Of a stretch of 8,001 nucleotides of DNA, positions 1 through 5,901 are shown in pieces. Below the pieces are notes generated by a model. The model did not search any database, had not been told where the DNA came from, and saw nothing but the letters and a program-made list of their open reading frames with translations. Location: contig JBPCJY010000165.1 of the NCBI GenBank assembly GCA_051004815.1, positions 1-8,001 of the forward strand. Reading direction: 5' to 3'. Position numbers and translations under genes: made by a program. The number at the start of each line of letters is the position of its first letter. Position 1 is the first letter of the stretch. Source of the DNA: JBBQXY01 sp051004815. Lineage in GTDB: Bacteria; Chloroflexota; Ktedonobacteria; Ktedonobacterales; Ktedonobacteraceae.

Positions 1-35
1 CTCCTATGAACTATGAATCTCGACCGTTTTCTCAT

Positions 36-55
36 TGCTTATAATATGTTACAAT
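36..55 (+). promoter_or_regulatory. Candidate promoter for the leader and the zinc-ribbon/BACON gene
   Basis: An extended -10 element, TGT followed by TACAAT, lies at 47-55. A second perfect hexamer, TATAAT, lies at 40-45. The best -35 for the first is TTTTCT at 27-32 (17-nt spacing), a weak match. The second has no good -35. Transcription would start near 52-62, giving a leader of about 225-235 nt before the ATG at 288. The assignment rests on consensus matching only. Confidence 0.4.
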
Positions 56-61
56 AGACTA

Positions 62-93
62 TGCTATAGCAAAGTATGTCAACATAGCTATGT
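62..93. promoter_or_regulatory. Two perfect palindromes just downstream of the promoter
   Basis: TGCTATAGCA (62-71) and ACATAGCTATGT (82-93) are perfect palindromes with centres about 21 bp apart, that is two helical turns. They sit where transcription would begin. The core CTATG also occurs twice in the tandem repeat CTATGAA CTATGAA at 4-17. The layout would suit a repressor or activator site pair. It could also be a coincidence of AT-rich DNA, and no regulator is visible nearby. Confidence 0.25.
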
Positions 94-99
94 AATACC

Positions 100-275
100 A
101 GGGATGCAGGAGGAGGTAGCCTCGCAGGACCTGCTTGAGCCAACACCCATTGGAAGATTGTGGCCTTATTACGTCCATATGGGTAGGGATGTGTTTAGCG
201 GAATGGATTACTCCGCGCATTGTTGAACAGCGGTCAAGGAGGAGGGGGTAGGGATGCCTTGTAGGCACTCACCCT
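100..275 (+). ncRNA. Possible structured leader RNA (unassigned)
   Basis: This gene-free stretch holds a run of short hairpins in transcript order. They are GCAGG/CCTGC (106-110/130-134) enclosing GAGG/CCTC (113-116/120-123), ACCCAT/ATGGGT (145-150/179-184), GCGGA/TCCGC (198-202/212-216), and GCCT/AGGC (256-259/263-266) extended by GGGT/ACCC (246-249/271-274). The 11-mer GGGTAGGGATG occurs at 181-191 and 246-256, and its core AGGGATG also at 100-106. The stems are short, and I match them to no known RNA family with confidence. It may be a 5' leader of the gene at 288, a separate small RNA, or unstructured sequence. Confidence 0.25.
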
Positions 276-319
276 TGAGACGCTTTTATGGATACAAAAC
301 GTTGTACCAACTGCCATAA
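254..319 (+). CDS. Possible 21-codon upstream ORF overlapping the next gene
   Basis: ATG at 254 follows the strongest Shine-Dalgarno of this region (AAGGAGGAGG, 236-245) at 8 nt from its last G. It opens a 21-residue frame beginning MPCRHSPLRR and ending at TAA 317-319. The frame differs from that of the large gene at 288 and overlaps its first ten codons. The large gene itself has no good Shine-Dalgarno, so this leader ORF may affect its translation by opening structure or by competing for ribosomes. Residue content is arginine-rich and not recognisable. Support is the ribosome site only. Confidence 0.3.
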   Translation: MPCRHSPLRRFYGYKTLYQLP

Positions 320-2735
320 GTTGCTGCGTGCGGAAACTGAAGTTTGCAGTCGCTGCGGTTATACTTTTACTGAGAAGAAACAACTCACACCTGTACGCAC
401 CACGGTAAAAAGATCGATTCCGCCAGCCTCGCCACACCGTGCTGGCCATTACTCTGGATTGCATCCTGAAGATCAACCCTATCAATCAGCTATGATCGCC
501 GTACAACGACCTCCTGCCAATATGGCGCATCTACGTGGCTCGCTACCAAAACAACCTGAAGACAAGCAATTATCTACTGTTAATACCGTTAGTACTGTTA
601 ATACTGTCCTTGAAACAGATCGACATAATCAGGTGACGTTGGCCGCCCCTGTCGATGTGCCACAACCGAGGCTATATATTGCTCCAGTTCCTAATCCTAA
701 TACACCTCTTCCACCTTCTCAATATCTCTTACCACCTCCGCGGAGAATGCGCAGGGGACGTTTTGTGCCAACAGTATTGACGATTTCATGTCTGCTTTTA
801 CTGGTGGCAAGTAGCTTGTTAGCTTTCATCTTTCTCAATAGAAAGCCCATTGCTACTACGCAAGTTTTGAGCGCGATGCCCAATCAGTTGCGTGTCAATG
901 ACTTTTTTACCCTCTCTGGTAAAGGGTTTGGTGTAAATGATCTTATCAGTTTTACCCACGATGTGAATCTATCACTCCTGGATGGCAGTGGAAAGCCATT
1001 ACAAGCTCATGCTGATGATATCGGCTCTTTTTCCATACAGCTTATAGTGCCTGGGACATGGAAAGTGGGGCCACATAAGATTTTCGCCACTGATATTGGC
1101 AAAGAGCAGAGCCGTACTACCATTACTATCAATCCGCCGTTGCCAGGGCCGCCACGGTTGCAACTGGAGAGGCCAAGCCTTGATCTTGGTGCGAATGCAC
1201 CAGGATCAGTGGTGAAAAAGAGCATACAGCTCATGAATGAAGGTGGGCAACAAGTGAGTTGGCAGGCTAGTAGCGATCAACCCTGGCTGACCCTATCTCC
1301 TGGTAACGGTACTTTCTTTGGCGAAGCAACTGCTCAGGTGACGGTCAATAGCGGCAGCTTAACCCCGCAATCCTATGCCGGGCATATCACATTTACACAG
1401 TTAGGCAGCAATTACTCCCTGAAACTCACCGTTACGATGAGCATCAAGGCAGCTCCTCCGGCCAGCCTGACGATTGCGCCTGTTGCATTGACGTATTCGG
1501 GTACAACGACACAAAATCCCACCAGCCAGGTGGTAACGCTGCAAAATACGAATAACCAGCCCTTAGATTGGAGTAGCGCGGTCAGTACAGGCGATGGTTC
1601 GAATTGGCTGAGTATCAGCCCTGCCAGCGATCACCTGGCCGCCCATAGCAGCGAAACGGTTACGGTCAACGTGCAGACACTGCAACTGGCAATCGGCTCC
1701 TACCAGGGGACGATTAATTTCAAAGGTGGCACTAACCCCGCGGTAACGGTTGCCTTGAGTGTTGCCGCTCCTGGCAATGTGGTCGCTTCGCCTCCCTCGC
1801 TCAGTTTTACCTCTATAGGGCAAAATCCGGCTGCCCAGACGATTACTATGCAGAATAGCGGCGGCTGGCCGTTAGATTGGTCGGCGACGACGGTTACGGC
1901 TGATAGGGGAAACTGGCTACTCCTTTCGCCGTCCAGTGGACATTTGGAAGCGGGGCAGTCAGGGAATGTCGCTGTCACTATCAACGCGTCTGGACTCAAA
2001 CCACAATCGTACCAGGGTACCCTCACCTTTACCTATGACGGTGGTTTGACGAAGTCGGTGCCAATTGCCTTGACGGTGAGCGTGCCACCGGCTGCCGCGA
2101 TCAGCCTGAGTCCGGGGACGATGAATTTCTCGACGCTTGCAGGTACCAATCCTGGATCACAGGCATTCACCATCACCAATACCGGCAATGCCACGCTCAA
2201 TTGGGCGATTGCCGAGGATCAGAACGGCGCGACCTTTGCTCCATTGTCGGCTACTTCTGGCAGTCTTGCGCCAACGAAAAGTAGCGCGATTACTGTGAAC
2301 CCCACGATTGGACAGTCGGGGGCAGGTGTACTCACCACCAACATCACCGTCTTTGATAGAGATACGGGGTCAAAGGTGCTTGGACAGAAGATTGCTGTAA
2401 CGATTACCATCACAAGCCAACCTATGATCTCACTTTCAATGGGTACGATGTCCTTTAGCCAGGATAGTACCATCACAGAATCTTCTCAACTCCTGGTGAT
2501 TACCAACACCGGCTCACAAACGCTGAACTGGGCTGCGCAGTCTTCGGCCTCCTGGCTATCCGCCGATGTGACATCCGGTGTGCTTGCCCCAGGAGCCAGT
2601 GCAACACTAGATGTGCATTGCGATAGTAGCGCACTCCCAGTCGGCAACGTTCAAGCAACCTTTGTGGTCAGCGACAGCGATGCCGGCACAACGGTGACGC
2701 CCCAGACGCTAACAGTCAGCCTGACAGTAAGTTGA
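288..2735 (+). CDS. Membrane-anchored zinc-ribbon protein with IPT/TIG-like and five BACON-like Ig repeats
   Basis: The product is 815 residues. Residues 6-23 form a zinc ribbon (C6, C9, C20, C23). A Pro-rich cytoplasmic linker follows, including a duplicated STVNTV (96-107; two 18-nt copies at 573-608). One hydrophobic helix spans about 160-183, preceded by a basic RRMRRGR stretch, which suggests the N terminus is inside and the rest outside. Residues about 191-283 resemble an IPT/TIG fold (SGKGFGVND). Five Ig-like repeats of about 100 residues follow (about 290-387, 392-493, 499-598, 603-708, 711-815). They share N-x-G/N-x2-x-L-W, SWL/NWLSISP and 'SYQGTI/LTF' signatures like BACON or abnormal-spindle-type domains. 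An in-frame TGA at 276-278 makes ATG 288 the only start that keeps the zinc ribbon. No Shine-Dalgarno lies at normal distance; the strong one at 236-245 is 42 nt away, beyond a hairpin. The role is likely cell-surface binding or envelope scaffolding, by inference. The domain plan is clear, but the ligand is unknown. Confidence 0.9.
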   Translation: MDTKRCTNCHKLLRAETEVCSRCGYTFTEKKQLTPVRTTVKRSIPPASPHRAGHYSGLHPEDQPYQSAMIAVQRPPANMAHLRGSLPKQPEDKQLSTVNTVSTVNTVLETDRHNQVTLAAPVDVPQPRLYIAPVPNPNTPLPPSQYLLPPPRRMRRGRFVPTVLTISCLLLLVASSLLAFIFLNRKPIATTQVLSAMPNQLRVNDFFTLSGKGFGVNDLISFTHDVNLSLLDGSGKPLQAHADDIGSFSIQLIVPGTWKVGPHKIFATDIGKEQSRTTITINPPLPGPPRLQLERPSLDLGANAPGSVVKKSIQLMNEGGQQVSWQASSDQPWLTLSPGNGTFFGEATAQVTVNSGSLTPQSYAGHITFTQLGSNYSLKLTVTMSIKAAPPASLTIAPVALTYSGTTTQNPTSQVVTLQNTNNQPLDWSSAVSTGDGSNWLSISPASDHLAAHSSETVTVNVQTLQLAIGSYQGTINFKGGTNPAVTVALSVAAPGNVVASPPSLSFTSIGQNPAAQTITMQNSGGWPLDWSATTVTADRGNWLLLSPSSGHLEAGQSGNVAVTINASGLKPQSYQGTLTFTYDGGLTKSVPIALTVSVPPAAAISLSPGTMNFSTLAGTNPGSQAFTITNTGNATLNWAIAEDQNGATFAPLSATSGSLAPTKSSAITVNPTIGQSGAGVLTTNITVFDRDTGSKVLGQKIAVTITITSQPMISLSMGTMSFSQDSTITESSQLLVITNTGSQTLNWAAQSSASWLSADVTSGVLAPGASATLDVHCDSSALPVGNVQATFVVSDSDAGTTVTPQTLTVSLTVS
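573..608 (+). repeat. Tandem 18-nt in-frame duplication
   Basis: Two adjacent 18-nt copies encode STVNTV STVNTV in the linker of the zinc-ribbon/BACON protein. They differ at a few positions (the first begins TCTACTGTTAAT, the second AGTACTGTTAAT). Copy-number change would stay in frame and only lengthen the linker. Confidence 0.7.
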
Positions 2736-2760
2736 CGCTCCCTGTTCTCTGTGCTATATT
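2732..2760 (+). promoter_or_regulatory. Promoter of the ferredoxin-like gene
   Basis: TTGACG (2732-2737) and TATATT (2755-2760) are spaced by 17 nt, with an extended TGC directly before the -10. The -35 overlaps the TGA stop codon (2733-2735) of the preceding gene. The predicted start near 2767 leaves a leader of about 27 nt to the GTG at 2794. The ferredoxin gene can therefore be transcribed on its own. Confidence 0.7.
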
Positions 2761-2793
2761 CTGACTAAGTAAAAAACCTTGGAGGATAGAGTC

Positions 2794-3099
2794 GTGCCAA
2801 CCATAACTTTTGTACGTGAAAATGTCAGGGTCGAAGTGCCAGCCGGAGATCATGTACGCTACCCCGCGCTGGAAAACGACGTGCCGGTCTATTGTGGTAT
2901 GTGGAAATTCGCGAACTGCCATGGCAACGGACTGTGCGGGACAGATCGGGTAGCAGTTTCCCCTTCGACAAACACCAACTCCCTCTCTTTTATGGAGAAG
3001 TTCTGGCTGCGCGGCGATCTCAAGAAAAATCCAAACATGCGCCTGGCTTGCCAGGTTGAGGTGCTGGGCGACGTAAACGTCGATACCCAATGCAAGTAA
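2794..3099 (+). CDS. Small [2Fe-2S] ferredoxin-like protein with an altered cluster motif
   Basis: The 101-residue product resembles the small adrenodoxin/cyanobacterial-type [2Fe-2S] ferredoxins (Fer2 fold), which carry electrons in the cytoplasm. The start is GTG at 2794, because GGAGG (2781-2785) lies 8 nt upstream; an in-frame TTG at 2779 lies before this ribosome site and is unlikely. The cluster region reads N-C42-HGNGL-C48-GT-D51, followed by RLAC86Q. The usual family pattern is C-x5-C-x2-C ... LACQ, so three ligand positions are kept and the third cysteine is an aspartate. Additional cysteines are C34 and C100. The flanking pattern (KKNPNMRLACQ, then VLGDVNV) fits the family well. It has its own promoter and ends before a bidirectional terminator. 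It may still bind a cluster with Asp or C34 as ligand, or may have lost it. The redox partner is unknown. Confidence 0.85.
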   Translation: MPTITFVRENVRVEVPAGDHVRYPALENDVPVYCGMWKFANCHGNGLCGTDRVAVSPSTNTNSLSFMEKFWLRGDLKKNPNMRLACQVEVLGDVNVDTQCK

Positions 3100-3109
3100 G
3101 AAAAACCGC

Positions 3110-3156
3110 ACAGCAAAAGACGCCATGCATTTATTGTGCATGGCGTCTTTTGCTGT
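3110..3156. terminator. Bidirectional intrinsic terminator
   Basis: A 20-bp perfect inverted repeat (3110-3129 and 3137-3156) has a 7-nt loop. Its core GACGCCATGCA/TGCATGGCGTC is flanked by AAAA on the left and TTTT on the right, so RNA from either strand ends in a GC-rich stem followed by U residues. It sits 11 nt after the ferredoxin stop and 18 nt after the end of the convergent minus-strand gene. It therefore serves both. Confidence 0.9.
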
Positions 3157-3173
3157 ACAGTGCCTGTTATTTG

Positions 3174-4136
3174 TTATCGCACAACAAAATAGAGGCGAAT
3201 GGCTAACTGATTGTTCCAATATAATTCTACCGCTCCCTCTTCGGGCTGGACATATTTCTGCACCTCGTAGCCATTAATGGCATCTTTATTGAGCTGAATT
3301 GGTGGGGGAGATTGGTAGAATGTGCCGTTGGTATACCATTTGATGGACACAACGCCGGGTGACTTAGGACGCTGCACGCTGTAGGTCAGATAAATCGCTT
3401 GATTCACCTGGAACACGTTGGCAGACTGGGCCGAGGCATGAGAAACGGGGTCAATGCGCGAGTTAGTGGTTGCTGAGTTGATAATGCTATAGGCTGGCCC
3501 AAAAACAGTGGCAGGCGGATTTGGCAACTGTTTTGGTGGAGCAGTTTTCAGATTCGCGGGAGCAACCACGCCGTAGAACTGGCTTAAGACTGACAGTTTC
3601 CCGCTCGCCTTAGCATAATATCCCGCGCCACTACAGAAGATGAGTCCGACAATCAACACGCTGAGTAGGCCACTAATGGCACGATAGCGTGGAATAATAG
3701 CACGCGGCTTGGTATACATCGGGGGAACGTGAACGATACTTTCATCTTCTGGCAGTGCCGGAATCATGGCCCCTAGATGTTGCATAGGGACAGGTATCAG
3801 ACCGGTTCCCATCATCAATGGACCTGTTTGTTGCGTATTGAATGGCTGCTGTTGCTGATAGGGAACGGGCAGCATAGAACCTGGCTGTTGTTGTTGCTGC
3901 CCAAATGGAAGCTGTGGTGTTTGCGGTGAAACGGGTGGGAATTGCTGGCCTACTTGTATACTGGCAAGAGAGGCGGTGGAACCTTCCCACAGCGCGGCTG
4001 GCGGGAATCCTGTCCCTCCCTCTGTGCCAGCTCCTGCGCTTCCATTCATCCTGCTTGCTAGTGGCGCGGGTGCGCCGCATTGCGGACAAGGTGCTCCATT
4101 ATCTAAGCGAGCACTATTACAAAATGTACAAAGCAT
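3174..4136 (-). CDS. Zinc-ribbon, Gln/Pro-rich, single-pass membrane protein of unknown function
   Basis: The product has 320 residues. A zinc ribbon is at the N terminus (C3, C6, C17, C20). A low-complexity Gly/Pro/Gln linker runs to about 145, with QQQQQ at 80-84 and QQQQ at 94-97. One membrane helix spans about 152-176, after a basic KPRAIIPRYR stretch. The C-terminal part (about 180-320) would lie outside. Its last 80 residues look beta-rich (for example VVSIKWYTNGTFYQ and AVELYWNNQLAIRLYF), which suggests an Ig-like fold, but I cannot name a family. ATG 4134-4136 is preceded by AAAGGTGG (minus strand, 4147-4154) at 10 nt. The zinc ribbon-linker-helix-outside domain order matches the gene at 288-2735. 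The linker is prone to triplet slippage. Function is not known; sensing or surface assembly is only a guess. Confidence 0.85.
   Translation of the reverse strand: MLCTFCNSARLDNGAPCPQCGAPAPLASRMNGSAGAGTEGGTGFPPAALWEGSTASLASIQVGQQFPPVSPQTPQLPFGQQQQQPGSMLPVPYQQQQPFNTQQTGPLMMGTGLIPVPMQHLGAMIPALPEDESIVHVPPMYTKPRAIIPRYRAISGLLSVLIVGLIFCSGAGYYAKASGKLSVLSQFYGVVAPANLKTAPPKQLPNPPATVFGPAYSIINSATTNSRIDPVSHASAQSANVFQVNQAIYLTYSVQRPKSPGVVSIKWYTNGTFYQSPPPIQLNKDAINGYEVQKYVQPEEGAVELYWNNQLAIRLYFVVR
3885..3899 (-). repeat. CAA/CAG triplet run (polyglutamine)
   Basis: Five consecutive glutamine codons (CAG CAA CAA CAA CAG on the minus strand) encode residues 80-84 of the minus-strand membrane protein. A second run of four Gln codons lies nearby (about residues 94-97). 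Such runs vary in length by slippage without breaking the frame. Confidence 0.6.
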
Positions 4137-4265
4137 GCTCTTGCATCCACCTTTTGTGTGTTCCAGATCGTTAGTTGATGATTTTCTATCCGTGCTATAT
4201 AGTCACAGTAACACCGTTCGTCTCCCATGGTCAAGTTCCGTGCCATGGCGTAGGGTAAAATGGCT

Positions 4266-4293
4266 ATTCTCTTTTTGTATAAACGTATGTCAA
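4266..4293 (-). promoter_or_regulatory. Candidate promoter of the minus-strand zinc-ribbon gene
   Basis: On the minus strand a perfect TTGACA (4293-4288) is followed after 16 nt by GAGAAT (4271-4266), a 4/6 match to the -10. The leader to the ATG at 4136 would be about 120 nt. The rest of 4137-4434 holds no gene I can support. It contains two CCATGG palindromes (4225-4230, 4243-4248) and the promoter of the plus-strand small gene. Confidence 0.4.
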
Positions 4294-4333
4294 TGTATAT
4301 CTAACGCATACCTGGGGAAAGAAAGCAGTGAAC

Positions 4334-4362
4334 TTGAATCGTTGACTTACGCGTGCTACCAT
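4334..4362 (+). promoter_or_regulatory. Candidate promoter of the small plus-strand gene
   Basis: TTGAAT (4334-4339), a 17-nt spacer and TACCAT (4357-4362) with an extended TGC form a plausible promoter. The start point would fall near 4369. That is almost at the in-frame ATG 4372, or about 65 nt before the ATG at 4435. Confidence 0.4.
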
Positions 4363-4434
4363 TGTGTGGAGATGCGTGAATTGCCATCCAACCAAGTTTT
4401 ACCGAATCCGCTTCGTTTCACGCGTAGTTGTAAC

Positions 4435-4680
4435 ATGTCAGAATCACAAGAACAATGGTATAACCGTCAGGCGATTGAGCAGCTTGCCCAGCATATTCCT
4501 TTTGAACGGGACACGGCCAGCAAATCAGAGCAGATTGAAATGCTGCGCGGCCTGGTGCTTCGTCATGGACGGTCGATGGACCCCACGCTGTTTGGGTTTG
4601 AGGCACGAAACGAACTGCTACGCCTCGGCCTATGGAGCCGCATCGGCCCAGAACCGGGGCCACCTCAGACGGGAAAATGA
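4435..4680 (+). CDS. Small hypothetical protein, 81 residues
   Basis: From ATG 4435 the frame encodes 81 residues, MSESQEQWYN to PGPPQTGK. The composition is that of a real soluble protein: acidic/basic helices, a conserved-looking EMLRGLVLRHGRSMDP segment and a NELLRLGLW segment. I do not recognise the family. No clear Shine-Dalgarno precedes ATG 4435. An in-frame ATG at 4372 would give 102 residues and fits a leaderless mRNA from the promoter at 4334-4362. The open frame continues upstream to 3976, but that part is antisense to the minus-strand gene and is not used. It is codirectional with the methyltransferase operon, yet that operon has its own promoter, so a shared function is not implied. 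Confidence 0.6.
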   Translation: MSESQEQWYNRQAIEQLAQHIPFERDTASKSEQIEMLRGLVLRHGRSMDPTLFGFEARNELLRLGLWSRIGPEPGPPQTGK

Positions 4681-4713
4681 ACAAGAGCGAACAACAGCGA
4701 ACAGCTTTTGATG

Positions 4714-4844
4714 AGTTCAGCTTTCCCACAACTCCATCACAGCTAAGTTCAGCCTCAACACTCTGCCAAACATAGATAAGGTACACATTGACCTGAGCAA
4801 GCCAGTAGCATATAATCATTGCATTCAAGTGAACACAAGTTCAG
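4714..4844 (+). repeat. Three AGTTCAG copies around the methyltransferase promoter
   Basis: AGTTCAG occurs at 4714-4720, 4746-4752 and 4838-4844. The last two are preceded by A, giving AAGTTCAG. The first two are 32 bp apart, close to three helical turns. The third lies just past the predicted start of transcription and is part of the inverted repeat GAAC-ACAA-GTTC (4831-4842). Another short pair, GCGAACA, is at 4687-4693 and 4697-4703. The stretch 4681-4880 holds no gene. These repeats are candidates for regulator binding, supported by pattern only. Confidence 0.35.
4788..4816 (+). promoter_or_regulatory. Promoter of the methyltransferase-ATPase operon
   Basis: TTGACC (4788-4793) and a perfect TATAAT (4811-4816) are separated by exactly 17 nt. 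Transcription would start near 4823, leaving a 5' leader of about 58 nt to the GTG at 4881. It is the best promoter in the window. An inverted repeat, GAACACAAGTTC (4831-4842), lies just downstream of the start and could be an operator. Confidence 0.75.
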
Positions 4845-4880
4845 TACTGTGTATCAAAACAGGAAGGGTTATTTTAAACA

Positions 4881-5888
4881 GTGCAATTTCAGTTTGATAA
4901 TAAAGCACTGGAAGATGAGTATATTTTTAACCCGGAAGGTTCATCATGTATCTCCGATATTCCCAAAACCAACCATCTAGACAATCCTGCACTATATCAC
5001 TCATCTACTTACCAGAATGAGATTTCTCAAAACGATCAGGATCAATTAGGAGCAGACAAACACATCGTTCATTGGACAGGCCAAACTGGAAATATCAATC
5101 AATGGGATGTTTATCTAGGTGATGCTAAACAAGTTTTGACTGCCTTTCCTGACAACACGTTTAAATGTGCAATAACATCACCGCCATATTATTGGCTCAG
5201 AGATTATGGCATAGATGGTCAAATCGGGAAGGAATGGAAAATCAGCGACTATATTCAGGCAATTGCGGATGTCATGGATCAGGTTAAACGTGTCTTAGCC
5301 CCTGATGGTACTCTCTTCTTGAATATAGGTGATACCTACTACTCTGGTAAAGGCGAATCTCAAGGTGTCGACAAAAAGAGCCGCAAACGCCGGTTTGGTT
5401 TAAGAGCAGTAGATGCAAGTGGGCTTGGTTTACCCCAAAAGTCTTTAATCGGCATACCCTACCGCATAGCCATAGAGATGATTGATCGAGGTTGGACATT
5501 GCGCAGTTCCATCATTTGGGATAGATTACATACACTACCTGAGTCAGTTAAAGATCGTCCTGGACGTACATATGAATATATATTTATGTTTGTAAAAAGC
5601 AAAAAATATTATTTCAATCAGCAAGCATTAAACGGTCAAAAGGCTGATGTATGGACTATATCTGCCAGGCCAAAACCAACTCCAGGCATTAGTACAGCCC
5701 CATTTCCTGATGAACTAGTTCAAAAATGTATAAACGTTGGATGCCCACAAAATGGGAATATACTCGATCCTTTCGCTGGAAGCGGAACAACAGTGCGTGT
5801 AGCATTACAAACCAAAAGAAATGCAACTGGAATCGACCTGAATCCTGATTTTTGCGATTATATGGTAAGAAAACTCACAGAGCAGTAG
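4881..5888 (+). CDS. Site-specific DNA methyltransferase, beta-type order (SPPY)
   Basis: The 335-residue product is an amino-methyltransferase that would transfer a methyl group from S-adenosylmethionine to cytosine N4 or adenine N6 in a specific DNA site. The catalytic motif TSPPYY is at 99-104, before the SAM-binding motif DPFAGSGTT at 296-304, which is the beta-class order. Other family signatures are GQIGKEW (113-119), LAPDGTLFLNIGDTYY (139-154), LIGIPYRIAIEM (189-200) and LPESVKDRPGRTYEYIFMF (219-237). SPPY rather than DPPY favours N4-cytosine, but this is not decisive. The first ~75 residues are a polar extension outside the core and of unknown role. The start is GTG 4881, with AGGAAGG (4861-4867) 13 nt upstream, a long spacing. 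The stop is 13 nt before the ATPase ATG, so the two form an operon. No separate restriction nuclease is intact here. The likely job is self-marking or modification in a defence cassette. Confidence 0.9.
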   Translation: MQFQFDNKALEDEYIFNPEGSSCISDIPKTNHLDNPALYHSSTYQNEISQNDQDQLGADKHIVHWTGQTGNINQWDVYLGDAKQVLTAFPDNTFKCAITSPPYYWLRDYGIDGQIGKEWKISDYIQAIADVMDQVKRVLAPDGTLFLNIGDTYYSGKGESQGVDKKSRKRRFGLRAVDASGLGLPQKSLIGIPYRIAIEMIDRGWTLRSSIIWDRLHTLPESVKDRPGRTYEYIFMFVKSKKYYFNQQALNGQKADVWTISARPKPTPGISTAPFPDELVQKCINVGCPQNGNILDPFAGSGTTVRVALQTKRNATGIDLNPDFCDYMVRKLTEQ

Positions 5889-5901
5889 AGGACTAATTCT
5901 C

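Noticed and set aside
35..226. 63-codon frame on the plus strand in the leader
   Set aside because: It needs a TTG start lying on the promoter -10 region, has no ribosome site, and its residues look random.
95..275. 6S RNA
   Set aside because: A TGAGCC core and alternating G-rich arms recall 6S RNA, but I could not form the long closing stem and central bubble, so I leave it unassigned.
2716..3219. 167-codon minus-strand frame across the ferredoxin gene
   Set aside because: It runs antisense through a well-supported ferredoxin and through the bidirectional terminator hairpin. It has no family resemblance.
3976..4434. Upstream extension of the small plus-strand frame
   Set aside because: It is antisense to the zinc-ribbon gene and its residues are not protein-like; only the part from 4372 or 4435 looks coding.
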